64,000 nt of DNA from Massiliimalia sp050943535 (lineage in GTDB: Bacteria > Bacillota > Clostridia > Oscillospirales > Ruminococcaceae): positions 186,001-250,000 of the forward strand of contig JBMNPJ010000002.1 of NCBI GenBank assembly GCA_050943535.1, given 5' to 3'. Numbering within the stretch: position 1 is the first letter of the stretch; each line of letters starts with the position of its first letter. This document shows, one piece after another, positions 32,662 to 40,700 of the stretch. The notes beneath the pieces were generated by a model. That model ran no database searches and had not been told where the DNA came from. It saw only the letters and a program-made list of their open reading frames with translations. Position numbers and translations under genes: made by a program.

Positions 32662-35013
32662 ATGAAACGAAATCGAAAATGGCTGGCGGTTGTGTTGGCG
32701 GCTATAATGGCTGTTTCTAGCATATCTGTAACAGTATCTGCGGAAAATGCAGACAGTCTTTTGACAACCTTTAGTCAGAAAACAGCGGAAACAGGTGATT
32801 CCATACAAGAAAGTCTGGAAAGCGGAGAGATGTCTGACGCGCATCCTGACCCCACAACGGCGGGAACAACAGCGGAAAATCCTATAGCAGTGCCGGAGCA
32901 AGGGATGGTTATTAAAAGCGGTGTTTATTATGGAGTTTCAAAAGAATGGTATGAAAAACAAAATTTTGAGAAGAAACCTGTATATTTTTCTATTACAGTT
33001 CCTAGGAATGTGACTGCAATTGCTAAAGATGGCTTTAGGGACAGTTATTCTTCTGAAAAAGACAACGTAGGTGCTATAACCAACTATGACGGTAGTGGGC
33101 AATATACAGATAAATATAAAGTAGTAGAAATTGATTTTTCTCAGGCAACCAGCCTGACAACAATCAATAATCAGGCAGCAATGGGCTGTGCTATTTCCGG
33201 TACATTGGATTTATCTAATACCAAAGTAGAAACTATCGGAAAAAGTGCTTTTTCTGGATGTACCAACCTGACTGGCGTTATCCTGCCAGATACGCTGAAA
33301 ATTTTGGGAGAATCAGATGGAGCAGCAGGTTCTGTATTTAACAGCTGTTCTGGACTTCAGTTTGTGCGTACAGTAGGAGGAGATCCCGATGCGGTTTTTG
33401 AATTACCTCAGGGATTGGAAGTGATTGGAAAGCAGTGTTTTAAGGATACTTTTAAAAATGCGGTGAATATGGTGCTGAAAATACCTGCTTCTGTAAAAAC
33501 AGTAGGTTCTGAGGCATTTTACAATACGGATCAACGTAAAGATCGATTTTCACAAATAATTATTGAACGTGAGGCAGAGTATGAAGGATATAATACGGGT
33601 GCGTTTAAATATGTGGGAATGGTTATTTTCCCTAGTAGTGATTCCTATAAGAGTATTGATCCCTTAACACGTACGGAAAAGACCTATCCGGTCACTTTAC
33701 AATTTATGAACGGTAGTGATATCGTTACAGAACAGCTTAAACTCTACGGTCAGAGCATTCAGTATACTCAGGGACAGGATGGATTCTGGGACATTGACAG
33801 CGAGTACAGCCTTCCCGATCCCGGAGCGGTAGGCAACATTCCGGGCTATGACGCAGGATGGAAAATATATGGCGACACCAAGGTGCTGACCAGTAGCTCC
33901 AAAGTTAACGGATGGACAGACGACAAGCTTAAAGTGGAGATAGTCAACGATGCTGTAGTTTCAAAGCCCACTGTGGAATACACTGTCAACGGCAATGTGG
34001 TGGAAAAAAACAATGGCGTACAGGCTCTGACAGTTGAAGTAAGCGATACACAGTCGGGGAGCGTAGGAGTGCAGGTCACTCATCCTTTGGCTACAGAGGA
34101 AGCCCAAGCCAGCGGAACCTATGTCTATTTTAAGTACTGCTGGTGGGATGAAATGGACAACGGTGTAAACGGTCCGCGGAGCCAGGAGCAGCCGGAAATA
34201 TTCTCCACGGCTGATAGCTCCAGCCAGTATAAACGGGTATTCACCGACCTGGACTCCATTGAAATACGTGATGTCACAGATGCTCGCAGCGATGGGAATT
34301 ATTATCTGGTAGAAGTCTATGGCTACTATGTGAAGGATAACGGTAGTCCCAAGCAGTTTTACAAATCCAACCACAACTTTATTGCCGGACAGGACGGCAA
34401 CGCAGGGGAGAGCTTTCTAATGGAAGTGACCGTGACCGAAACCTCTGATTCCGGAAATCAGGGCGGCACAGGAGGAGGCTCCTCTGCTGGCTGTGCGGCG
34501 CAGGGACAGTGGATGTGGGACGGCATCGGCTGGTGGTGGCAGAACAATGACGGAACCTGGCCGACCAGTCAGTGGCGTTATCTGCCGTCAGGAAAAGGTT
34601 ATTATGCCTGGTACTGGTTTAACCAAAATGGATATATTACTTACCGCTGGCAGAATATCGGAGCGAATTGGTATTATATGAACAATTCCGGAGAACGGCA
34701 GACTGGATGGATTTATGCAAATGAACGGTGGTATTACCTGAACGGAGAAGGGAAAATGCTTACTGGCTGGATTCAGGATTCACAAACCCAAGCATGGTAT
34801 TACATGAATCCAAATCAGGGTGACATGCACTTTGGATGGCTTCACTGGGCAGGTTATTGGTACTATTTTGATCGTCATGGCGCAATGGTCACCGGATGGC
34901 AGAATATCGGCGAAAAATGGTATTATTTCTATCCTGAAAACGGAAGAATGGCTGCGAATACACTTACACCGGACGGATATTCTGTAGATGAACAGGGCGC
35001 TTGGATGGGCTGA
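32662..35013 (+). CDS. BspA-like leucine-rich-repeat surface protein with cell-wall-binding repeats
   Basis: A 783-residue exported protein. Signal peptide 1-27; an LRR_5/BspA-type leucine-rich region (about 115-330) with repeated units such as KVETIGKSAFSGCTNLTGV; a linker and beta-rich domain (about 350-595); a Gly/Ser linker (near 600-612); and five or six aromatic choline-binding/glucan-binding-type repeats (WYYMNNSGERQTGW and similar) to about 770. The protein probably sits on the wall and binds host or matrix ligands. AAAAGGAG precedes the ATG. GC rises from about 38% in the LRR half to 57-65% near 34.1-34.5 kb, which suggests domain shuffling. Confidence 0.85.
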   Translation: MKRNRKWLAVVLAAIMAVSSISVTVSAENADSLLTTFSQKTAETGDSIQESLESGEMSDAHPDPTTAGTTAENPIAVPEQGMVIKSGVYYGVSKEWYEKQNFEKKPVYFSITVPRNVTAIAKDGFRDSYSSEKDNVGAITNYDGSGQYTDKYKVVEIDFSQATSLTTINNQAAMGCAISGTLDLSNTKVETIGKSAFSGCTNLTGVILPDTLKILGESDGAAGSVFNSCSGLQFVRTVGGDPDAVFELPQGLEVIGKQCFKDTFKNAVNMVLKIPASVKTVGSEAFYNTDQRKDRFSQIIIEREAEYEGYNTGAFKYVGMVIFPSSDSYKSIDPLTRTEKTYPVTLQFMNGSDIVTEQLKLYGQSIQYTQGQDGFWDIDSEYSLPDPGAVGNIPGYDAGWKIYGDTKVLTSSSKVNGWTDDKLKVEIVNDAVVSKPTVEYTVNGNVVEKNNGVQALTVEVSDTQSGSVGVQVTHPLATEEAQASGTYVYFKYCWWDEMDNGVNGPRSQEQPEIFSTADSSSQYKRVFTDLDSIEIRDVTDARSDGNYYLVEVYGYYVKDNGSPKQFYKSNHNFIAGQDGNAGESFLMEVTVTETSDSGNQGGTGGGSSAGCAAQGQWMWDGIGWWWQNNDGTWPTSQWRYLPSGKGYYAWYWFNQNGYITYRWQNIGANWYYMNNSGERQTGWIYANERWYYLNGEGKMLTGWIQDSQTQAWYYMNPNQGDMHFGWLHWAGYWYYFDRHGAMVTGWQNIGEKWYYFYPENGRMAANTLTPDGYSVDEQGAWMG

Positions 35014-35187
35014 TATCTCATATTTTATGATAGTTTGGTTACATCATCGTTGAAGTCACGATATATGGAGGACCAGAAGAGATTCTATGGTTTTTATATT
35101 GCTAATTTGTTTTTATATAGATATTGTCTGGTTTGCATGGAATAATAAACAAAGCACTTTTTATCAGTAAAGTTTATATAGGAAAAG

Positions 35188-35454
35188 ATGGTGGTATTAA
35201 TGGTAGCAAGTCAATCTTTGTTGGATTTTCTGGCTTTTCAGATGGGCTGTAATTACTTATCTGATCTTCGCTTCTTATCCGGTGTTCAGCAAAAGATCCT
35301 GATAAAAAAATTGGAATTATTGCAGCCTTGCGAAGAAGACGTACAGGAATGGAATGATCTTTTGGAATATCTGGTTGGAATCCCTTCCCAAAGTACTGCA
35401 GCAAAAGCCAAACAGGCGCTGCTCAAAACCTTGGAGCAAACGAGTATGTCCTAA
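35188..35454 (+). CDS. Small hypothetical protein
   Basis: An 88-residue protein (84 if the ATG at 35200 is used) with helical, leucine-rich sequence (QSLLDFLAFQMGCNYLSDLR at the front). I do not recognise the family. AGGA lies 5 nt before the first ATG. It stands alone between the surface-protein gene and a bidirectional hairpin 115 nt after its stop. The codon use looks coding and the frame is uninterrupted, but no function can be assigned. Confidence 0.6.
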   Translation: MVVLMVASQSLLDFLAFQMGCNYLSDLRFLSGVQQKILIKKLELLQPCEEDVQEWNDLLEYLVGIPSQSTAAKAKQALLKTLEQTSMS

Positions 35455-35570
35455 AGTTATATTTCATGTCATCAGAGATTGCCGTTTTAATGATCATTTC
35501 AATCATCTGGAATAAAAGAACGCAGTATTAAAAAAGTTTATAAAAGCAGAAATGATTTTAAATAGAGATA

Positions 35571-35608
35571 AAAAGAGAAGCTGAATGTTGTATTCAGCTT
35601 CTCTTTTA
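35571..35608. terminator. Bidirectional terminator
   Basis: AAAAGAGAAGCTGAAT / ATTCAGCTTCTCTTTT with loop GTTGT, a 16-bp perfect stem, between the small plus-strand gene and the minus-strand MATE gene. Confidence 0.9.
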
Positions 35609-35694
35609 TGTAAGTAATCTGACAATCAGTTTTTCTACCGGGAATGTTCCAAAAATAAGAGATGTACTTAGACTCTGTTTGGGTATCATAAGTC

Positions 35695-37029
35695 TTATCC
35701 ATAGTGATACACAGAACGATATTTCAGATAAAAAACAAAGCCAATGATAACTGATAAAAATTCAGAGATTGGAACCGCAACCCAAACTCCATCAATCCCC
35801 AAAAACAAAGGAAGCAGAAGCAGAGTTCCTACAATAAATACCAGTGTCCGCAAAAAGGAAAGCAAAGCAGAAACCTTTCCGTTTCCAAAAGCGGTAAACA
35901 GTGCAGAAAGGAAAACATTGATTCCCATAAACAGATAAGCAGAAGAAAAAATAAGAAATCCTCGCTTTGTCATAGCAAAGGTAGGGCTGTCAGGGGAAAT
36001 AAACAGTCCGATGGCAGGGTTTGCAAAAAGGAAAGATAGAATTACTACGACAATAGAGCACCCTACCAAAAGCTGGATACTGGTTCGAATAAGGTAACGC
36101 AGCTGCTGGTGATTAGATTCCCCATATTTGTAGCTGATGACAGGAGAAATACCCTGAGCGTATCCAAAGTAAATGGCAGCTTGAATAAATTGAACATATA
36201 AAATGACCGTAATTGCAGAAACGCCGCTTTCTCCGGCATATTTTAGCATGGTGAGATTGAATAAAAGGGTAGTAATCGCTACGGATAAATTGTTTACCAG
36301 TTCAGAGGAGCCGTTTGTAATTGTGTGGAGCATAGAACGTCCGGAACAGGATGGTTTTGTAAAAAACAAAATTCCGCTTCTGTGGAACGTAAAATAAAGC
36401 GCTCCAAAAATTCCGGGAATGGAATAACCGATTCCAGTAGCCAAAGCGGCACCTGCAATTCCCATGTGAAACCAAGCGATGAAAATATAATCCAGTACGA
36501 TGTTGGAAACACCGCCCAGGATAGAAACAATCAATCCGATATGGGGTTTTCCTTCTGTGACAAAAAAGTTTTGAGCAAACATCTGCCAAAAAGATAAAGC
36601 CGCAAACGGCATCAAGGTTTGATAGTAATCTTGTACATACTCCCGAAGATTGTCAGTTGCACCCAATAGAGCAAGAATCTGGGGCTGGAACAAAAATCCA
36701 ATTACGCTGATGAGAACACCACACCCAAAACCGGTGATATAAATGGCAGTAAAAAAACGGCGGGCTTCTTCTGGTTTTCCTTCTCCTAATTTGCGGGAAA
36801 TAATGGCGTTGGCACCGGTTGCAAACATAAGTCCCAATGCTAAAACCAGGCTGAGTACCGGGTAAACAACGTTAACTGCCGCCAGTGCGTCTTCTGAAAT
36901 TAATCGAGAAACAAACGCGCCGTCCACAGATGTGTAAAGGGACATAAAAATCATCATAATGATTGTGGGCATTACAAAACGCAGCAATTTTTTCAGATCA
37001 AATGTTTGTGCAAGATTGTGCTTATTCAT
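35695..37029 (-). CDS. MATE-family efflux transporter
   Basis: A 444-residue, twelve-helix multidrug/toxin extrusion transporter, exporting cationic compounds at the expense of a Na+ or H+ gradient. The N-terminal half begins with FVMPTIIMMIFMSLYTSVDG and the second half follows a basic loop near 220. The ATG lies 8 nt inside the end of the marR gene with a perfect AGGAGG before it. The arrangement marR-MATE with an operator in the promoter points to drug-inducible control. Confidence 0.92.
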   Translation of the reverse strand: MNKHNLAQTFDLKKLLRFVMPTIIMMIFMSLYTSVDGAFVSRLISEDALAAVNVVYPVLSLVLALGLMFATGANAIISRKLGEGKPEEARRFFTAIYITGFGCGVLISVIGFLFQPQILALLGATDNLREYVQDYYQTLMPFAALSFWQMFAQNFFVTEGKPHIGLIVSILGGVSNIVLDYIFIAWFHMGIAGAALATGIGYSIPGIFGALYFTFHRSGILFFTKPSCSGRSMLHTITNGSSELVNNLSVAITTLLFNLTMLKYAGESGVSAITVILYVQFIQAAIYFGYAQGISPVISYKYGESNHQQLRYLIRTSIQLLVGCSIVVVILSFLFANPAIGLFISPDSPTFAMTKRGFLIFSSAYLFMGINVFLSALFTAFGNGKVSALLSFLRTLVFIVGTLLLLPLFLGIDGVWVAVPISEFLSVIIGFVFYLKYRSVYHYG

Positions 37030-37492
37030 GTCTTACCTCCTGTTGTTTTGATGTATGAAGCGCTTCCATGCTGGCATCTCCCATAAATTTTAGCATCTCG
37101 CAGAACTGTTCAATTTCTTTTTGAGAATACCGGCTGGTCATTTTTTCTGCTACTGCTTCATCCATTTTTTTGTAAATCATATACTGGGGCAGCAGTTCCT
37201 CTCGGGCAAATAGATAATAAGCCCGCTTATCCGTATCGCTTTGTTTTTTATAAACAAATCCCAGTTTAATCAATTCGTTGATTTTCATAATGACTGCCGG
37301 CTTGGAAACACAAAGAAGCTGTGCAATCATAGATGCGGTGTATTCACCCTGATGGGTGTAGATCAAATCCAGATATAAAAGGCTGTTGTAGGTGATATTT
37401 TTAGTAGGATAGTTTTCATTCATAAGCTGGAGTTCTTCCAGAGTCATGGTGTGAAAAAAGGTATGAATTGTTTTTAAAATCAGTTCGTTCAA
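37022..37492 (-). CDS. MarR-family transcriptional regulator
   Basis: A 156-residue winged-helix regulator. The recognition region is YTASMIAQLLCVSKPAVIMKINEL (about 48-72) and the wing contains KKQSDTDKRAYYL. It is probably an autorepressor of its own operon with the MATE transporter. The TTG start has GAGAGGGG upstream at good spacing. Confidence 0.9.
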   Translation of the reverse strand: MNELILKTIHTFFHTMTLEELQLMNENYPTKNITYNSLLYLDLIYTHQGEYTASMIAQLLCVSKPAVIMKINELIKLGFVYKKQSDTDKRAYYLFAREELLPQYMIYKKMDEAVAEKMTSRYSQKEIEQFCEMLKFMGDASMEALHTSKQQEVRHE

Positions 37493-37508
37493 AGAAAAGC
37501 CCCTCTCG

Positions 37509-37556
37509 ATAGTTAAGTGTTAATATATATTATAGCTTAACTATTATATCTGTCAA
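37509..37556 (-). promoter_or_regulatory. marR-MATE promoter with overlapping operator
   Basis: On the minus strand TTGACA (complement of 37551-37556) and TATAAT (37529-37534) are 16 bp apart. An inverted repeat ATAGTTAAG (37509-37517) / CTTAACTAT (37536-37544) has one arm between -35 and -10 and the other just past the -10, a classic repressor-blocking layout for MarR autoregulation. Confidence 0.8.
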
Positions 37557-37697
37557 GAGCAGATGTGGAAAGATTTACATTTTAGTGCTATACTTTTTCA
37601 AAATAAATTAGTATAATAAAAAACACATAAAGTAACAAAATATTTGAAAATATACAGGTAAAAAACAGCAAAAACTATTTTGACAGGAGTGATTGGT

Positions 37698-38549
37698 ATG
37701 GCTCAGATCGGATTGGTATTGGAAGGCGGCGGACTTCGGGGTACCTATACTTCTGGTGTATTGGACGCCTTTATGGACGAAGAAATTGAATTTCCCTATA
37801 TGATTGGGGTATCTGCAGGAGTGTGCAACGCCTTATCCTATATTTCCAAACAAAAGGGAAGAAGTGCGCAGATTAATATTGAGCACTGCAATGATAAATC
37901 CTATTACAGCATGGAAAATCTGTTAAAAACAGGAAATATGTTTGGGGAAGATATGCTGTTTCACCGGATCCCAGACGAACTGTATCCCTTTGACTATCAG
38001 GCATATGAAGAAAATTATCGGAACACAAAACTGCTGGCAGGTACCACAGACTGCAAAACAGGAAAAGCGGTGTTTTTTGAGGTGAACGATCCCAAAAACC
38101 AGTATGATATTGTAAAGGCCTCTTGCTGGCTTCCTTTCATTTCCAAAATTGTGCACTATCATGGAATGGAACTGTTAGACGGCGGTGTAGCAGACTCCAT
38201 CCCGGTTGGAAAAGCGTTTCAGGATGGCTGTGATAAAGTGGTAGTGGTTTTGACAAGACCGGAAGGCTATCGAAAACAGCCGTCCAAAGCCAATAGTTTG
38301 GCTCATTTGCGGTATCGCAAATACCCAAATTTGATTGATGCCATCACCCATCGGTATGATGTGTACAACCGTACATTGGAAAAACTGGATGAGCTGGAAA
38401 AAGCGGGAAAAATTTTGATTATTCGTCCTAGCGAAGATTTGGGAATTTCCCGTTTGGAAAAGGACCGGGAAAAACTGCAGCACGCCTGTGAGATCGGTTA
38501 TAAAGATGGGCAGGCAAAAGCAGAACAGATTAAAGAATGGCTGAAATAA
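37698..38549 (+). CDS. Patatin-like phospholipase
   Basis: A 283-residue acyl hydrolase with a Ser-Asp dyad: oxyanion motif EGGGLRGTYTSGV, nucleophile Ser in GVSAG (residues 42-46) and Asp in DGGVADSIP. The C-terminal part (about 195-280) is the small domain seen in the bacterial YjjU/RssA-like group. No signal peptide is seen, so a cytoplasmic lipase or thioesterase role is likely. ACAGGAG precedes the ATG at 37698. Confidence 0.92.
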   Translation: MAQIGLVLEGGGLRGTYTSGVLDAFMDEEIEFPYMIGVSAGVCNALSYISKQKGRSAQINIEHCNDKSYYSMENLLKTGNMFGEDMLFHRIPDELYPFDYQAYEENYRNTKLLAGTTDCKTGKAVFFEVNDPKNQYDIVKASCWLPFISKIVHYHGMELLDGGVADSIPVGKAFQDGCDKVVVVLTRPEGYRKQPSKANSLAHLRYRKYPNLIDAITHRYDVYNRTLEKLDELEKAGKILIIRPSEDLGISRLEKDREKLQHACEIGYKDGQAKAEQIKEWLK

Positions 38550-38570
38550 TAAATTCTGTCTTGAGGGCAA

Positions 38571-38626
38571 AATAATAAGCAGCAGGGAGAAAGCAATTTA
38601 TTTGCTTTCTCCCTGCTGCTTATTAT
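38571..38626. terminator. 26-bp perfect-stem bidirectional terminator
   Basis: A perfect 26-bp stem starting AATAATAAGCAGCAGGGAGA with a four-base TTTA loop, between the convergent patatin and hypothetical genes. It is unusually long for an intrinsic terminator, and its layout resembles the hairpin at 26702-26752. Confidence 0.88.
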
Positions 38627-38671
38627 TCAAGTGTATCCATGTTTTGATGAAACCTTGTGGATAGAAACCCC

Positions 38672-39043
38672 TTAGTCAGGCAGTTCGTCATCCTCTGGAA
38701 AACGCCAGCCAGTTTCGGTTTCCCAAATCAGCTCAATACCAAAAGCATTGGCGCTCCACTGAGCGGTAGGGATTGTCTTTCTCAATTCGGTGAGACAATC
38801 CAGCCAATAAAGGGCAATGTCAAATACTTCTTCCGGTTTTTCACGAACAGGCAAAAGGATTTTCCCTCCCATAATTTCAAAAGAGGCAGAAAAAGGATCT
38901 GCTGCCTGAATTCCCAATTCCAAACGGCTGTCAGAGAAAGGGCATTCCTTTTCATACCGTTCCAAAATGCGGTTTACCCAAATTCCCTCAGATTGGGTGA
39001 TGGGATCGGGACGGTTGGCTTTCCACTGAATAAAAAGATTCAT
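38672..39043 (-). CDS. Hypothetical protein coupled to a MATE gene
   Basis: A 123-residue acidic cytoplasmic protein, not recognised. It has several Trp residues (ALYWLDCL, AQWSAN, TETGWRF) and ends in EDDELPD. Its ATG overlaps the TGA of the upstream MATE gene (ATGA), with GGAGGA inside that gene, so it is translationally coupled and probably expressed with the transporter. Confidence 0.75.
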   Translation of the reverse strand: MNLFIQWKANRPDPITQSEGIWVNRILERYEKECPFSDSRLELGIQAADPFSASFEIMGGKILLPVREKPEEVFDIALYWLDCLTELRKTIPTAQWSANAFGIELIWETETGWRFPEDDELPD

Positions 39044-40431
39044 ACAAGTTCCTCCAATCTATGATTTTCTGTTTGATTTAATTTTTGTTTTTGATCCATT
39101 TTGCGCAGGAAAATGGCAAATAAAATTACCATTACTACACCTTTAATCATACTGCTGATGGAAATGCTCCACCAAATACCATCTAACCCCAAAGCGGTGG
39201 AAGAAAGCAGGACTGCACCGGGAATTCTTAAAGCAGTCAGGGTAATGCTGACGACAGAAGGAGGCAGGGTGTGTCCAAATCCAGAATAAGCACCGGAGGT
39301 AATAATTTCCCAGCATAAAAATAGTTGTGAAAAACCTAAAATTGTCAGATAGCTGATTCCCATGGGCAGCAGCCGTTCATCCGGAATAAAGAACTGGAAA
39401 ATATATCCGCCCAGAAATACCAGAATACAGGTGGAAATGATTCCCCATCCTGACATGATGGCCAGAGAAGTGCGGTATCCCTTTTTTGCCCGAGCATAAT
39501 TGCCTGCTCCAAAGTTTTGTGCCACAAAACTGTTTACAGCTACCGAAAATCCATCGGACATCATCCAGGAAAGAGATTCAATTTGACTGCCCACTTTTTG
39601 CACTGCGACAGCATCGTCTCCCCATCCGGCAATAATTCTGGCGATTACCATGGAAATAATGGGAAACAGGCAGCTTTGCAAGGCTGCAGGAAGGCTGAGT
39701 TTTACAATCTCTTTACATGCGGTCCAGTTGGGTTTTGCGAAAAAACGCACCTGACAGAACAGGTGATCATCGTTTTTCAGGTAAGTGAGAAAAATTAAAA
39801 ACACTACAATCTGTGCCAATACTGTGGCAATGGCAGCACCAGCTACCCCCATTTTTGGGAAAGGTCCTACTCCAAAGATCAGAATCGGGTCCATGATAAT
39901 ATTAAACACTAAACCTACTGTCATGGCCCAAAAAGGAGTATGACTATTTCCGGTAGCAGTGACCAGACCGGTTAAAATCTGATTCATAAATGAAGGGAAC
40001 ATCCCGATAGCTACCAGCATTAAGTAAATTTTGGCATCCTGGATTACCTGGGGAGAGTTGAGCTGAAAAAAGCCAATGAGAGGAGTTGCAAAAATCAAAA
40101 GCAGCCCAGTGTAAAGCAGTGAGAGAAACGTGCCGGTTTGCAAAGTTCCCTGAGCGTACTCCGCTGCTTTGTTAAGGTTTCCTGCTCCCAAATGCTGTCC
40201 GGTTAAAATTTGTCCGCCCATACGAGCCAATACCATCAGTCCGCTGGAAAGCCACATAAACATGCCGGCGGCTCCTACTGCCGCGACGGCACCGGAACCT
40301 ACCCGGCCGATCCAGATCATATCGATCATGTTATAGGCCATTTGAATCAGGGAGGTTCCCATAATGGGAAGCGCCAGACGGGTTAAAGGGCTGATAATAC
40401 TGCCGTTGAGCAGGTCGATTCGTTTTGCCAT
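39040..40431 (-). CDS. MATE-family efflux transporter
   Basis: A 463-residue twelve-helix transporter of the NorM/DinF-like MATE group (LTRLALPIMGTSLIQMAYNM at the start, GSQIESLSWMMSDGF in the second half). Substrate is unknown. It is a different subgroup from the MATE protein at 35.7-37.0 kb and has no regulator next to it. AAAGGA lies upstream of the ATG with long spacing. Confidence 0.92.
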   Translation of the reverse strand: MAKRIDLLNGSIISPLTRLALPIMGTSLIQMAYNMIDMIWIGRVGSGAVAAVGAAGMFMWLSSGLMVLARMGGQILTGQHLGAGNLNKAAEYAQGTLQTGTFLSLLYTGLLLIFATPLIGFFQLNSPQVIQDAKIYLMLVAIGMFPSFMNQILTGLVTATGNSHTPFWAMTVGLVFNIIMDPILIFGVGPFPKMGVAGAAIATVLAQIVVFLIFLTYLKNDDHLFCQVRFFAKPNWTACKEIVKLSLPAALQSCLFPIISMVIARIIAGWGDDAVAVQKVGSQIESLSWMMSDGFSVAVNSFVAQNFGAGNYARAKKGYRTSLAIMSGWGIISTCILVFLGGYIFQFFIPDERLLPMGISYLTILGFSQLFLCWEIITSGAYSGFGHTLPPSVVSITLTALRIPGAVLLSSTALGLDGIWWSISISSMIKGVVMVILFAIFLRKMDQKQKLNQTENHRLEELV

Positions 40432-40557
40432 AATGAATTGAATTCCTTTCTATGATCCGCCGTTTTACAACAGCCAAATTTATTATAACAAATTGTGGAA
40501 AAAAGGCAATCGTATTTTACGTATTGATCAAAAAAACACTTTAATTTAAAAAATATA

Positions 40558-40586
40558 TTGCTATTTTTACTACTGTATTGTATAAT
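40558..40586 (+). promoter_or_regulatory. Promoter of hppA
   Basis: TTGCTA (40558-40563) and TATAAT (40581-40586) at 17-bp spacing. The leader is about 108 nt and includes CTGGTG/CACCAG arms around 40616-40673; the AGGAGGGG site follows. Confidence 0.7.
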
Positions 40587-40700
40587 GTGAATTGAAAATG
40601 AATAAAACATGAATATCTGGTGAGTCTTTGCCGTATAAAAATTCAAGGGTGGAGAAAATGAAACACACCAGGTAAATCGGATCCTTTAGGAGGGGATGTT

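Noticed and set aside
35065..35148. A 27-codon frame between the surface-protein gene and the small hypothetical gene
   Set aside because: No ribosome binding site and no recognisable sequence.
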